Source of the DNA: Chitinophagales bacterium
GTDB lineage: Bacteria; Bacteroidota; Bacteroidia; Chitinophagales; LD1
Assembly: GCA_016786765.1 (NCBI GenBank)
Contig: JAEUUZ010000046.1
Span: forward strand, 1-64,000
Length of the DNA: 64,000 bases
Direction of reading: 5' to 3'
Shown here: positions 15,594 through 24,887 of the stretch, piece after piece
Layout of the letters: each line of letters opens with the position of its first letter
Position numbering within the stretch: the first letter of the stretch is position 1
The notes under the pieces: generated by a model
Told to the model about the DNA's origin: nothing
Database searches by the model: none
The model's input: the letters and a program-made list of their open reading frames with translations, nothing else
Translations under genes and position numbers: made by a program

Positions 15594-16600
15594 ATTGTTT
15601 CTAAGTACGCCATACACAAATCAACAGTAGCTTCTATGCCTTTCTTGTGTGTACGTTCCACTCCATGCGATGCGGCTACACCCATACCTATAAGCGCCAC
15701 ACGGAATTGTTGTCCGGCACGCCATGCAGCACTGCCATCGCTTCCATAAAACGGGTACACATCAACTCTGTGGGCGATGTTGTGCTTGCGTGCTAATTCC
15801 ACCAACGTTTTTCTGAAGGTATAATCGTAGGGGCCGCTGCTGTCTTTGGCGCAAATACTACAAGCTTCTTCCACACCTTCTACATTATTGCCTACAACAC
15901 CCATATCAATCACCAACATATCTTTTATGGTGGAAGCATAACCTCCTGTTGCTCCGTGTCCCACTTCCTCATAATTCGAAAAGAACAATTCAACCGGATA
16001 GCTTTTGCCACTGGCTTTGGCGCTACGAGCAATTTCAAACAACACCAAACATCCGGCTTTGTTATCTAAATAGCGCGATTTTATGAATCCGCTTGGCAGT
16101 TCTTGATAACGCGTATCAAAAGCAATAATATCGCCAACGGCTATGCCCAATTTGGTTACATCTTCTTTGGTTTTCACCAATTCGTCAATGCGGATATGCA
16201 TACTTTCGATAGTTCGCTCTATAGTACTTACTTTGTTATTGGCATGAACACTAGGGTTATTCAACAGTAACGTGCCGGTGTAGATTTTTTCGTCTTGTGT
16301 ATGAATGCGACAATATTCGCCTTCAGCCATGTTAAGGGAAAGTCCGTTCAACAGCGAAATTTGCAAAGTGCCATCAGGTTTTATAGCAGAAACAATGGCC
16401 CCTAAGGTATCGATATGTCCGGCAATGCTCAACGTTGGTTGTTCTCCTAACGAGCAAGTAACCGCTCCTTTCTGCGTAAGTTGTGGCGAGTAGCCCAAGT
16501 CGCGAAGGTATTGCATACAGTATTCCGCAGCATGATGGGTGAAGCCTGTAGGCGAATCGATGGCAATGAGTTCTTGAAGTGCTTTATAGTTAATATCCAT
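15590..16600 (-). CDS. M42 family metallopeptidase (glutamyl aminopeptidase-like)
   Basis: A 336-residue cytoplasmic zinc aminopeptidase. Metal and catalytic residues are visible: AGHIDTLG (His and Asp), SRYLDNKAG (bridging Asp), NYEEVGHG (catalytic Glu pair), VIDMGVVG (Asp) and a C-terminal His. The ATG at 16600 (MDINYKALQEL) gives the family length; 20 more upstream codons are open but not conserved in character. M42 enzymes form dodecameric shells that trim peptides after the proteasome or other proteases. Confidence 0.88.
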   Translation of the reverse strand: MDINYKALQELIAIDSPTGFTHHAAEYCMQYLRDLGYSPQLTQKGAVTCSLGEQPTLSIAGHIDTLGAIVSAIKPDGTLQISLLNGLSLNMAEGEYCRIHTQDEKIYTGTLLLNNPSVHANNKVSTIERTIESMHIRIDELVKTKEDVTKLGIAVGDIIAFDTRYQELPSGFIKSRYLDNKAGCLVLFEIARSAKASGKSYPVELFFSNYEEVGHGATGGYASTIKDMLVIDMGVVGNNVEGVEEACSICAKDSSGPYDYTFRKTLVELARKHNIAHRVDVYPFYGSDGSAAWRAGQQFRVALIGMGVAASHGVERTHKKGIEATVDLCMAYLETI

Positions 16601-16742
16601 AATGAAAAGTGGTTGTGTGTTCAATTTCAAAACAAGATAGTAATCCTCTTGTAATTCCAAATGCGGTTTTGGAATAGGCCTTAAAAAGCGGAATTCACTT
16701 CCTTAGTTTATTTAGTCTACCTTTCCCGAAATTATATGTGCA

Positions 16743-17405
16743 ATGGATGTGTTTGTGGCGAGTTTACCTTTCAAGTTGAAAGAACCGGAATTGAGAGCCC
16801 TTTTTGAACCTTATGGCGATGTAGGTGGTATCAAATTGATAAAAGATGAGAAAGGCTTGAATAAAGGCTTTGGATTCGTTACCATGCCCGATGCCGCACA
16901 AGCGAATGCAGCGATTAAAGCATTAAACGGAAAGGAAATCAGTGGAAGAGCCATTGTAGTGAGTCGATCACAACAAACGCATGCCTCTAAAAACAAACGC
17001 AGTTATACATCGGAAGGAGCAACAGCTGCTAAACGAGCCCCAAAAAGCAGTTATGCCGATTTTAAACGCGGAGGTAAGCCTGCTTTCGGGAAGAAAACCT
17101 ATGGCGCAACCAACGAAGATAAACCGGCATCAGCCGAACGCGAATTTGAAAAAGTTGATGGAGCGGCTAGAAAAGGATTCAAGAAATACGGAAGCGCGAA
17201 AGAAGGATTCAAAAAATCTACAACCGGCAAACCGGATGGAGAAAAGCGCAGTCCATGGGGCCCTAAACCGGAAGGATTCAAGAAAACAGCCGGAGGTAGA
17301 GGTGGCTTCAAGGGAGCCGGTAAGGGTAAAGGCGGTTTCAAGAAGAGAGCAGCACCTGGTGGGGCACCCAAAAGCGGAGGAGGAAGGAAACGAAGAGGAA
17401 GTTGA
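16743..17405 (+). CDS. RRM RNA-binding protein with Gly/Lys-rich tail
   Basis: A 220-residue protein with one RNA-recognition motif at residues 1-78: RNP2 VFVASL near the start and RNP1 KGFGFVTM at about 41-48. The remaining 140 residues are basic, low-complexity and contain five GFK-type repeats (GFKKYG, GFKKST, GFKKTA, GFKGAG, GFKKRA). Bacterial RRM proteins of this type bind single-stranded RNA and are often cold-induced. The tail is longer than in most bacterial RRM proteins and may drive condensation or non-specific RNA contact. Confidence 0.85.
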   Translation: MDVFVASLPFKLKEPELRALFEPYGDVGGIKLIKDEKGLNKGFGFVTMPDAAQANAAIKALNGKEISGRAIVVSRSQQTHASKNKRSYTSEGATAAKRAPKSSYADFKRGGKPAFGKKTYGATNEDKPASAEREFEKVDGAARKGFKKYGSAKEGFKKSTTGKPDGEKRSPWGPKPEGFKKTAGGRGGFKGAGKGKGGFKKRAAPGGAPKSGGGRKRRGS

Positions 17406-17472
17406 TTTTTCCTCATATATCCATCTGAATTAACTCTTCGTGCTTGTAGGCCTCAATAAACAAAAATATGTT

Positions 17473-17486
17473 ATATTCTAGAATAT
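17473..17486. promoter_or_regulatory. 14-bp perfect palindrome upstream of the efflux block
   Basis: ATATTCTAGAATAT, perfectly symmetric, 30 bp before the start at 17516. It has the size and position of an operator for a dimeric regulator controlling the small protein and perhaps the RND operon behind it. No regulator gene is adjacent. Confidence 0.35.
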
Positions 17487-17515
17487 TGAGAATTGGTTTT
17501 TAATTTCGCACAGCA

Positions 17516-17968
17516 ATGAAAAGAAAAGCCATTTTTGCGCATCTAATGACCCATATCGGATCTCATTTTCACTTTGGGCTGCGCTCCGTTTGGTTCAGTA
17601 TTCTATTGTTTTTGCTTTCGCTACAACACAGTACAGCTCTTGCTGCTCGTCCTGTATCGCATAACCTGTTAACTCAAAATTCGGCTACTTTTTTTTCGGC
17701 TAATAACTTCTTTAATACAGGTCATCTTCCGTTAGAATTACTGCAAGTTCAGCAAGTAAAAGAAGCGCCAACCGAAAATGACGCAGAGGAAGAAGAGGAG
17801 GAAGTTGAGGATGAGTCACCAATTTTAGCTGTACATAAGCATTCCAAAGGAGCTTTAACCATTCGTTCAACAGCAATTCCTATTGCTTTTGTTAGTTTCC
17901 AGCATTGCAACCGATCTTCGGTTCCGTTTTTTATTCTCTACCATTCCTGGAAGAGTTTTATCGCTTAA
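17516..17968 (+). CDS. Small exported protein, unknown, before RND operon
   Basis: A 150-residue protein with a long N-terminal region and a hydrophobic segment at about residues 25-42 ending T-A-L-A-A, resembling a signal peptide. Residues about 88-103 are almost entirely acidic (Glu/Asp). Histidines are frequent. No domain recognised. It lies 114 bp upstream of the efflux adaptor on the same strand; a metal-related role is a guess from His and acid content only. Confidence 0.5.
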   Translation: MKRKAIFAHLMTHIGSHFHFGLRSVWFSILLFLLSLQHSTALAARPVSHNLLTQNSATFFSANNFFNTGHLPLELLQVQQVKEAPTENDAEEEEEEVEDESPILAVHKHSKGALTIRSTAIPIAFVSFQHCNRSSVPFFILYHSWKSFIA

Positions 17969-18082
17969 CACTTATCGGTAAAGCTCTATGCATTGGTATT
18001 CGCCTTGCATAAGCATCTTTAGCATTTCAGCATAGCTGAATGTTCTCTCATTTGTTTTTCATCAACTTAAATCCATAATTAA

Positions 18083-19168
18083 ATGAAGCGAGTACTCATT
18101 CTCCTTTGCCTAACTATATTATTGTTAAACGTAGGCTGCCACAACGAAAAAGCTGAAAAAGAAGAAGCCGCAAAATTTTTGATTACAAGTCCTATGCAAA
18201 AGGATACACTCCTTTTCAAAGACTATGTGTGTCAAATTCATTCCATTAATCACATCGAAATTCGATCGCAAGAAAGAGGCTATTTGCAAAATATCTATGT
18301 AGATGAAGGGCAGTTAGTAAAGAAAGGACAAGTGATGTTTCAGATTATGCCTTTGCTATATCAGGCAGAATTACAGAAGTCTCAAGCAGAAGTTGATTAC
18401 GCTGAAATTGAATATCAAACTACTAAGAACTTAGCGGATAGCAATATCGTTTCCAAAAGCGAATTGGCTTTATCGAAAGCGAAGTTAAACAAAGAGCGAG
18501 CTGATTTAGCATTGGCACAAGCCCATTTAGCATTCACGGAGGTGAGAGCTCCTTTCGATGGAATCATGGATCGTTTCAGCAAGCGCGTAGGTAGCTTAGT
18601 GGAAGAAGGCGAATTGTTGACCACCCTTTCCGATAACAGTAAGATGTGGGTGTACTTCAACGTTCCGGAAGCAGAGTATTTGGATTACGCGACTAAAGCA
18701 AAATCAAGCATTCCGTTAAGTGTGAAATTGCAAATGGCCAATGGGGCGTTATTTGAAGAATCGGGTGTAATTGAAACCATCGAGGCTGATTTTGATAACG
18801 AAACCGGAAACATTGCGTTCCGCGGTACATTTCCGAACCCTAAACGATTATTGCGCCATGGCGAAACCGGAAACGTTTTGATGCCGGTGTTTCTTAAGGA
18901 TGCAATCATCATTCCTCAAAAAGCAACGTTTGAAATATTGGATAAGAAGTTTGTTTATGTCGTAGACGACAAGCATGTGTTGCATGCTACTCAAATCACT
19001 GTAGGAACTGAGTTGCCGCATTTATATGTGGTTACTGCAGGTATTACTTCAAAGGATAAAATCTTGATGGAAGGCCTAGGAAAAGTGAAGAATAACGAAA
19101 AAATAGAGAGTGAGTTTGTACCTATTGAAAAGGTACTATCTGATCTGAAAAATTTACATGCCGAATAA
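18083..19168 (+). CDS. RND efflux periplasmic adaptor (membrane fusion protein)
   Basis: A 361-residue lipoprotein: signal peptide with lipobox L-N-V-G-C, the lipidated Cys at residue 19. The order is beta-barrel/lipoyl half (VDEGQLVKKGQVMFQI near 75), an alpha-helical hairpin (about 95-150), the second lipoyl half (VRAPFDGIMD near 155) and a barrel domain. It bridges the inner-membrane pump and outer-membrane channel. Resembles the AcrA/MexA group. First gene of the pump operon, 24 bp before the permease. Confidence 0.92.
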   Translation: MKRVLILLCLTILLLNVGCHNEKAEKEEAAKFLITSPMQKDTLLFKDYVCQIHSINHIEIRSQERGYLQNIYVDEGQLVKKGQVMFQIMPLLYQAELQKSQAEVDYAEIEYQTTKNLADSNIVSKSELALSKAKLNKERADLALAQAHLAFTEVRAPFDGIMDRFSKRVGSLVEEGELLTTLSDNSKMWVYFNVPEAEYLDYATKAKSSIPLSVKLQMANGALFEESGVIETIEADFDNETGNIAFRGTFPNPKRLLRHGETGNVLMPVFLKDAIIIPQKATFEILDKKFVYVVDDKHVLHATQITVGTELPHLYVVTAGITSKDKILMEGLGKVKNNEKIESEFVPIEKVLSDLKNLHAE

Positions 19169-19192
19169 GGCAAGAACCTAAAATTAATTGAC

Positions 19193-22100
19193 ATGTTTAA
19201 TACGTTTATTCATAGACCGGTTCTTGCCATTGCCATATCCATTGGAATTATTTTCATGGGTATATTGGCGATGTATACAAGACCTGTAGCACAATTTCCA
19301 GATATAGCCCCACCGAGGGTATCTATTTTTATTGAGTTCCCCGGATCAAATGCGGATGTATTGGTGAAATCTACCTTAACCATTTTGGAGCGCGAAATTA
19401 ATGGTGTTCAGGGGATGCAGTATATGCTTTCGGATGCGACCAGTGCCAGCGAAGCAACAATTGACATTGTGTTTGAGCCGGGTACTGATCCAACCATTGC
19501 AGCAGCACGTGTTAAAACGCGTGTAGATCAGGTAATGACTAACCTTCCGCCATTAGTACAACGTGAAGGCGTGATCATCAAACCGCTACAACCGAGTATG
19601 TTGATGTATGTGAATCTCTTCAGTACAGATAAAAACGCTGATGAGAAGTTTCTTTTCAATTACGCAAACACGTATATTCTTCCGGAGGTACAGCGTATTA
19701 AAGGTATGGGTTTGGCCGAAGTTTCCGGTAGTCGTGCCTTCGCTATTCGGGTTTGGCTAAATCCCGATCGATTACGTGCCTACAAACTTTCAGCCGATGA
19801 TGTGCTCAAAGCTATTGACGAGCAAAGTGTATTGGCTCGTCCGGGTCGTGTGGGCTTGAGTTCCGGTAAAATGGCTCAATCGCAAGAGTATGTATTTACC
19901 TACAGGGGATGGTTCAACAAGCCTGAACAGTACAAGGAAATTATCGTTCGTGCAAATTCCGAAGGGGAACTTATCAAGTTAAAAGATGTAGCCGAGATTG
20001 AAGTAGGGAGTGAGTTTGTGGATATTTATTCGAACAAAGATGGACATCCTTCTGCGTCAATCGTTCTTAAGCAAAATCCGGGTAGTAACGCCAATACCGT
20101 TATTGCCGATGTAAAAGAGAAGTTGGAAAGTTTACGTAAAGATTTCCCTCCGGGCATGGATTATGAAATTAATTATGACGTTTCTAAGTTCGTGAATGCA
20201 TCCATTGAGAAAGTACTGCACACATTAATTGAAGCCTTCATTCTTGTTGCCATAGTGGTGTTTATTTTCCTTGGCGATTTCCGATCAACTCTCATTCCAA
20301 TTATAGCTGTACCCGTTTCGCTTATTGGAACATTTATAGCCATGCAGTTCTTTGGCTTAAGTATTAACCTTGTAACCCTGTTTGCATTAGTATTGGCCAT
20401 TGGTATTGTTGTGGATGATGCCATTGTGGTGGTGGAAGCGGTGCACGTGAAAATGGAAGAGGATAATGTATCGGCCTATACAGCTGTGAAGAAAGTGTTG
20501 GCAGAGATTAGTGGAGCCATCATAGCCATCACATTGGTAATGACATCTGTTTTCGTTCCGGTTTCGTTTATGACCGGACCGGTGGGAGTGCTTTATCGTC
20601 AGTTTGCATTGACTATGGCAAGTGCTATTGTTTTGTCGGGTTTTGTGGCGTTAACATTAACTCCGGTGTTGTGTGCCATATTCTTGAAGAACACGCACGG
20701 CCATCCAAAGAAACGTACGCCAATGCGTATTTTCATCGATTGGTTTAATCGAACATTTGAGAAGATTACGGGACGATATACGCGTTTTCTTCGTGTGATT
20801 GTTGATCGAAGAGTAGTTACTTTTGGAGTGTTAATAGTGTTCAGTATTGGAATTGTTGGAGTAAATAAGATTCTTCCTGCAGGCTTTATTCCGAATGAAG
20901 ATCAAGGACAAATTTATGCCATCATTCAAACGCCTCCAGGAACAACGTTGGAACGTACCAATGAAATTGCCCGTAAGCTCCAAGCTATTGCTAAGAAAGT
21001 AGATGGAGTACAATCGGTAACCTCGTTGGCAGGATTTGAAATCTTGACCGAAGGTAGAGGTTCGAATGCAGGTACTTGTTTGATTAACTTGAAAGATTGG
21101 TCGGAGCGTAAACATTCCGTGAAACAAGTGATTGAAGAAATGGAGAAAGCTTCAAAAGACCTACCTGCAACTATCGAGTACTTCGAACCGCCTGCTGTTC
21201 CGGGTTATGGAACTTCAGATGGTTTCTCACTTCGTTTGTTGGATAAAAGCAGTGATGTGGACTATCATGTATTCGATCAAGTGAATACTGATTTTGTGGA
21301 GGCGCTGAAAAAAAGAAAAGAGTTGAGTGGATTGTTTGCCTTCTATTCGGCTAAATACCCACAATACGAAATCACTATCGATAATGCATTAGCCATGCAA
21401 AAAGGCGTGTCGATTGGCGATGCTATGGAGAACTTGAATATTATGCTCGGTAGTACTTACGAGCAAGGATTTATTCGTTTCAATAACTACTACAAAGTGT
21501 ATACGCAAGCGGCTCCGGAGTACAGAAGACTTCCGACCGATTTGTTGAAATTGTTTATCAAAAACGATAAAGGAGAAATGGTGCCGTATTCGGCTTTTAT
21601 GAAAATTACCAAGACACAAGGCCCGAATGAGATTTCGCGTTACAACTTGTATACGTCTTCATTGATCAACGGTATGCCATCTCCTGGGTATTCTTCCGGT
21701 GAAGCGATTAAAGCCATTCAAGAAGTAGCGAAACAATCGTTACCGCGCGGTTATGATATTGCCTGGGAAGGTCTTTCATACGATGAGGTGAAAAGAGGAA
21801 ACGAAGCACTGTACATTTTCTTGGTGGTAATTTTGTTTGTGTACTTGATTTTGGCAGCACAATACGAGAGTTTCATTTTGCCATTTGCCGTATTGCTTTC
21901 ATTACCTCCGGGGATTTTTGGTTCGTTCTTATTGCTGAAAACACTAGGATTAGCAAATGATGTGTATGCACAAATTGGACTTATCATGCTAACCGGATTG
22001 TTAGGTAAGAATGCCGTTTTGATTGTGGAGTTTGCGGTACAGAAACACCATCAAGGCGCAACTGTATTAGAATCTGCTATTGAAGGCGCTAAAGCTCGCT

Positions 22101-22420
22101 TCCGACCAATTTTAATGACCTCTTTTGCCTTTATTGCCGGATTAATTCCGTTGGTTATTGCTACCGGTCCGGGTGCTGTGGGTAACCATACCATTGGCGC
22201 TTCGGCACTAGGAGGGATGTTGTTTGGAACTATATTCGGTGTGTTTATTGTTCCGGGACTTTATTTCATTTTTGGTAAGCTCCAAGAAGGTCGTCAACTC
22301 TTTAGCGAAGAAGATGAAACGCCATTGAGCGAAGCCTATGCAGAAGAACAATCGCAAGCGGCATTAACAGATACTATTCGAAAAATGATCAACAAAATAA
22401 CTAAGCGAAATGAAGAATAA
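19193..22420 (+). CDS. RND efflux permease, HAE1 family
   Basis: A 1075-residue inner-membrane pump of the AcrB type. It starts with FIHRPVLAIAISIGIIFMG (TM1), has large periplasmic loops after TM1 and TM7, and about twelve TM segments. The TM4 proton-relay motif is visible as VLAIGIVVDDAIVVVEA with two adjacent Asp residues, as in AcrB D407/D408. It exports hydrophobic compounds, drugs or bile-type molecules using the proton gradient. The TM11/12 end includes GLLGKNAVLIVEFA. Its last 11 bases overlap the outer-membrane factor gene. Confidence 0.94.
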   Translation: MFNTFIHRPVLAIAISIGIIFMGILAMYTRPVAQFPDIAPPRVSIFIEFPGSNADVLVKSTLTILEREINGVQGMQYMLSDATSASEATIDIVFEPGTDPTIAAARVKTRVDQVMTNLPPLVQREGVIIKPLQPSMLMYVNLFSTDKNADEKFLFNYANTYILPEVQRIKGMGLAEVSGSRAFAIRVWLNPDRLRAYKLSADDVLKAIDEQSVLARPGRVGLSSGKMAQSQEYVFTYRGWFNKPEQYKEIIVRANSEGELIKLKDVAEIEVGSEFVDIYSNKDGHPSASIVLKQNPGSNANTVIADVKEKLESLRKDFPPGMDYEINYDVSKFVNASIEKVLHTLIEAFILVAIVVFIFLGDFRSTLIPIIAVPVSLIGTFIAMQFFGLSINLVTLFALVLAIGIVVDDAIVVVEAVHVKMEEDNVSAYTAVKKVLAEISGAIIAITLVMTSVFVPVSFMTGPVGVLYRQFALTMASAIVLSGFVALTLTPVLCAIFLKNTHGHPKKRTPMRIFIDWFNRTFEKITGRYTRFLRVIVDRRVVTFGVLIVFSIGIVGVNKILPAGFIPNEDQGQIYAIIQTPPGTTLERTNEIARKLQAIAKKVDGVQSVTSLAGFEILTEGRGSNAGTCLINLKDWSERKHSVKQVIEEMEKASKDLPATIEYFEPPAVPGYGTSDGFSLRLLDKSSDVDYHVFDQVNTDFVEALKKRKELSGLFAFYSAKYPQYEITIDNALAMQKGVSIGDAMENLNIMLGSTYEQGFIRFNNYYKVYTQAAPEYRRLPTDLLKLFIKNDKGEMVPYSAFMKITKTQGPNEISRYNLYTSSLINGMPSPGYSSGEAIKAIQEVAKQSLPRGYDIAWEGLSYDEVKRGNEALYIFLVVILFVYLILAAQYESFILPFAVLLSLPPGIFGSFLLLKTLGLANDVYAQIGLIMLTGLLGKNAVLIVEFAVQKHHQGATVLESAIEGAKARFRPILMTSFAFIAGLIPLVIATGPGAVGNHTIGASALGGMLFGTIFGVFIVPGLYFIFGKLQEGRQLFSEEDETPLSEAYAEEQSQAALTDTIRKMINKITKRNEE

Positions 22421-23831
22421 ATTAGTAATACAATACATCATCTCGATCTTCCTTGTATTATCTGTAGGAAGTTGTAAGCTGTTTAAGATGCCAATAAAAA
22501 CGGAAAATAAAACAGTGCCTTCGAGTTACGCAACTTCGCAGGATACAACGAATTCAGCAAAAGTGCAATGGCGCAACTACTTCACCGATCCTAATTTAAT
22601 TGCATTGATTGATACCGCCTTGAAGAATAATCAAGAGTTGAATATCACTATGCAAGAAATCGAAATTGCAAAGAACGAAGTGAAAGCACGCAAAGGTGAG
22701 TACTTGCCTTTTGCAGGCTTGAAAGCGAGCGGTGGACCCGATAAAGCAGGAGCTTATACATGGAATGGACAGTCTGAAGAAGCACAAAAAGCGAGTGGTG
22801 GCAAAAAGTATATTGGGGATTTTGCCATTAGTGCATTTTTTTCGTGGGAACTTGATATTTGGGGAAAATTACGCAATGCGAAAAAAGCTGCAGTGGCGCG
22901 CTATTTGGGCAGTATTGAAGGGAAAAATTTCATGGTCACGAATTTAGTTTCGGAGATTGCGAATGCATATTACGAACTCTTGGCACTCGACAATCAAATG
23001 CTGATTATTCGTCAGAATATCGAAATACAGGAGAATGCATTGCACATCATCAAGCAACAGAAAGATGCAGCTCGTGTATCTCAATTGGCCGTGAATCGTT
23101 TTGAAGCGCAATTGTTGAATACAAAAAATTTGCAGTATGACATTCAACAGCAAATAGTAGAAACGGAAAATAAATTACACTTCCTTACGGGCAGTTTCCC
23201 CAAAACAATTGCACGAAATGCAGCGTCATTTAATACCACTGTGTTTGATTCTATTTCTGCGGGAATACCAAGTCAGTTGTTGGAGAACAGACCGGATATT
23301 CGTCAAGCTGAACAAGAATTGATTGCCTCAAAGCTTGATATCAAATCGGCTAAGGCGAATTTCTTCCCCAACGTTCGTCTTTCAGCAGAAGTAGGTTTTC
23401 AAGCCTTTAATCCTGCTGTTTGGTTTAATCCAACATCCCTAATCTATAGTGTGTTTGGCGATTTAATGGCTCCGCTCATTAACCGAAATGCTATTGTTGC
23501 AGCTTATAAAACATCTAGAGCTAAACAAATTCAAGCGGTGTATAACTACGAGAAGACAATTTTAAACGCATATGTTGAAGTGGTCAACCAACTTTCGGGC
23601 ATTAAGAATTATTCGCAAAGCGTGGATACCAAAACAAAAGAAGTAGATATACTCGTTCAATCTATTGGCATCTCCGATAATCTCTTTAAATCTGCACGTG
23701 CAGATTATATGGAGGTTTTATTAACACAACGTGAAGCGCTTGATTCTAGAATGGAACTCATCGAAATCAAGAAAAAACAATTGAATGCCGAAGTGAATGT
23801 TTACAAAGCCTTAGGCGGAGGTTGGAAATAA
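22410..23831 (+). CDS. TolC/OprM-type outer-membrane efflux lipoprotein
   Basis: A 473-residue outer-membrane factor with a lipoprotein signal (lipobox ending S-C, Cys22) and two tandem OEP domains. The repeat blocks are LIALIDTALKNNQELN (about 65-80) and LLENRPDIRQAEQELIAS (about 289-306). It completes the tripartite pump and overlaps the permease gene by 11 bp, indicating translational coupling. A terminator follows. Confidence 0.93.
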   Translation: MKNKLVIQYIISIFLVLSVGSCKLFKMPIKTENKTVPSSYATSQDTTNSAKVQWRNYFTDPNLIALIDTALKNNQELNITMQEIEIAKNEVKARKGEYLPFAGLKASGGPDKAGAYTWNGQSEEAQKASGGKKYIGDFAISAFFSWELDIWGKLRNAKKAAVARYLGSIEGKNFMVTNLVSEIANAYYELLALDNQMLIIRQNIEIQENALHIIKQQKDAARVSQLAVNRFEAQLLNTKNLQYDIQQQIVETENKLHFLTGSFPKTIARNAASFNTTVFDSISAGIPSQLLENRPDIRQAEQELIASKLDIKSAKANFFPNVRLSAEVGFQAFNPAVWFNPTSLIYSVFGDLMAPLINRNAIVAAYKTSRAKQIQAVYNYEKTILNAYVEVVNQLSGIKNYSQSVDTKTKEVDILVQSIGISDNLFKSARADYMEVLLTQREALDSRMELIEIKKKQLNAEVNVYKALGGGWK

Positions 23832-23850
23832 AGTTATTACATACCTTTTA

Positions 23851-23884
23851 AAAATCCCTGTTCATTTGGACAGGGATTTTTTTA
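23851..23884 (+). terminator. Terminator of the efflux operon
   Basis: AAAATCCCTGT / ACAGGGATTTT stem around a TCATTTGG loop with a following T run. It lies inside the upstream part of the reading frame of the TfoX-like gene, which supports the internal start at 23911. Confidence 0.85.
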
Positions 23885-23910
23885 TCTTAAAATCTGAAAA
23901 TAACGCACGA

Positions 23911-24267
23911 ATGGCCTACAATGAACAATTAGCAGATAACATCCGCGAAGCAATTGCAGACTTACCTCATGTGGAGGAAAAACATATGTTTGGTGGCGTT
24001 TGCTTTATGGTAAACGGGAAAATGTGCGTTGGCGTTGTGAAGGATGAAATGATGTGTAGGATTGATCCTGATATTTATGCCAATTTGCTCGAAAAAGAAG
24101 CTTGCAGCGAAATGCTTTTTACCGGACGACCCATGCGCGGTTTTGTATACGTTGATGAAAGCGCTTGGACATCCAAACGAGAATTAAAGTATTGGATAAA
24201 TCTATGCTTGGACTATAACCATAAAGCAAAAGCAACTGTGAAAACGAAAAAGCAAAAGCCGGAATAA
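23911..24267 (+). CDS. TfoX N-terminal domain protein
   Basis: A 118-residue protein matching the stand-alone TfoX N-terminal domain: EKHMFGGVCFMVNGKMCVGV and FTGRPMRGFVYVDE are typical blocks. Despite the name, solitary TfoX-N proteins outside gamma-proteobacteria are not shown to control competence. It overlaps the next gene by one base (TAATG), so the two are co-translated. Confidence 0.85.
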   Translation: MAYNEQLADNIREAIADLPHVEEKHMFGGVCFMVNGKMCVGVVKDEMMCRIDPDIYANLLEKEACSEMLFTGRPMRGFVYVDESAWTSKRELKYWINLCLDYNHKAKATVKTKKQKPE

Positions 24268-24833
24268 TGAATATAGACCCATTTATTGCTTATTTGAACG
24301 CATTTACTCCGCTTTCATCATCGGCCATATCAGCAATTGCAAATGTAGCGGAGCGAAAAATATTTCCTAAAAAACATATCCTCATTACAGATCTTGCAGC
24401 TTGTAGACATCTTTATTTTATTGAGAAAGGTCTTGTTAGAGCATATTTCTACCATAATGGCAAAGAAGTAACCGATTGGTTTGGAATTGAGAATACTATA
24501 GTTGGTCCGGCAATACGTAATTTTCCTGTTAAAAATACTGTGCATCAAGTTGAATTGTTAGAAGAAAGTATAGTAGTGAGCGTTTCCTTTGCCGATCTAG
24601 AAAAATTGTTTGGGCAATTTCACGATATAGAACGTTTAGGTAGATTAATTGCAGTTCAAACTATTGTTCAACTTCAACATAAAATAGATATACTCCAACT
24701 CCTTTCAGCCAAATCGCGCTACGAAGATTTTATCACTCGTTACCCTACTTTGCTTAATAGAGTGCCACTCGGCTATATTTCTTCCTATTTAGGGATGAAT
24801 CAGGTTACTTTGAGTAGAATACGGAAGGGGTAA
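24267..24833 (+). CDS. Crp/Fnr-family transcription regulator
   Basis: A 188-residue regulator: cyclic-nucleotide-binding-like beta-roll (residues about 25-115, with LYFIEKGLVRAYF) and a C-terminal helix-turn-helix (YISSYLGMNQVTLSRIRK, about 169-186). The phosphate-binding RxA-type residues needed for cAMP are not evident, as is common in Bacteroidota members. Its likely targets are its own operon with the TfoX-like gene and possibly the glycosyltransferase downstream. Confidence 0.88.
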   Translation: MNIDPFIAYLNAFTPLSSSAISAIANVAERKIFPKKHILITDLAACRHLYFIEKGLVRAYFYHNGKEVTDWFGIENTIVGPAIRNFPVKNTVHQVELLEESIVVSVSFADLEKLFGQFHDIERLGRLIAVQTIVQLQHKIDILQLLSAKSRYEDFITRYPTLLNRVPLGYISSYLGMNQVTLSRIRKG

Positions 24834-24887
24834 TATTTTTTAGCATAAACTAAAAAAAATGAAATACCCAATGTGTTTATTCGCAAA

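Noticed and set aside
23866-23910. Upstream extension of the TfoX-like gene
   Set aside because: It lies inside the efflux operon terminator.
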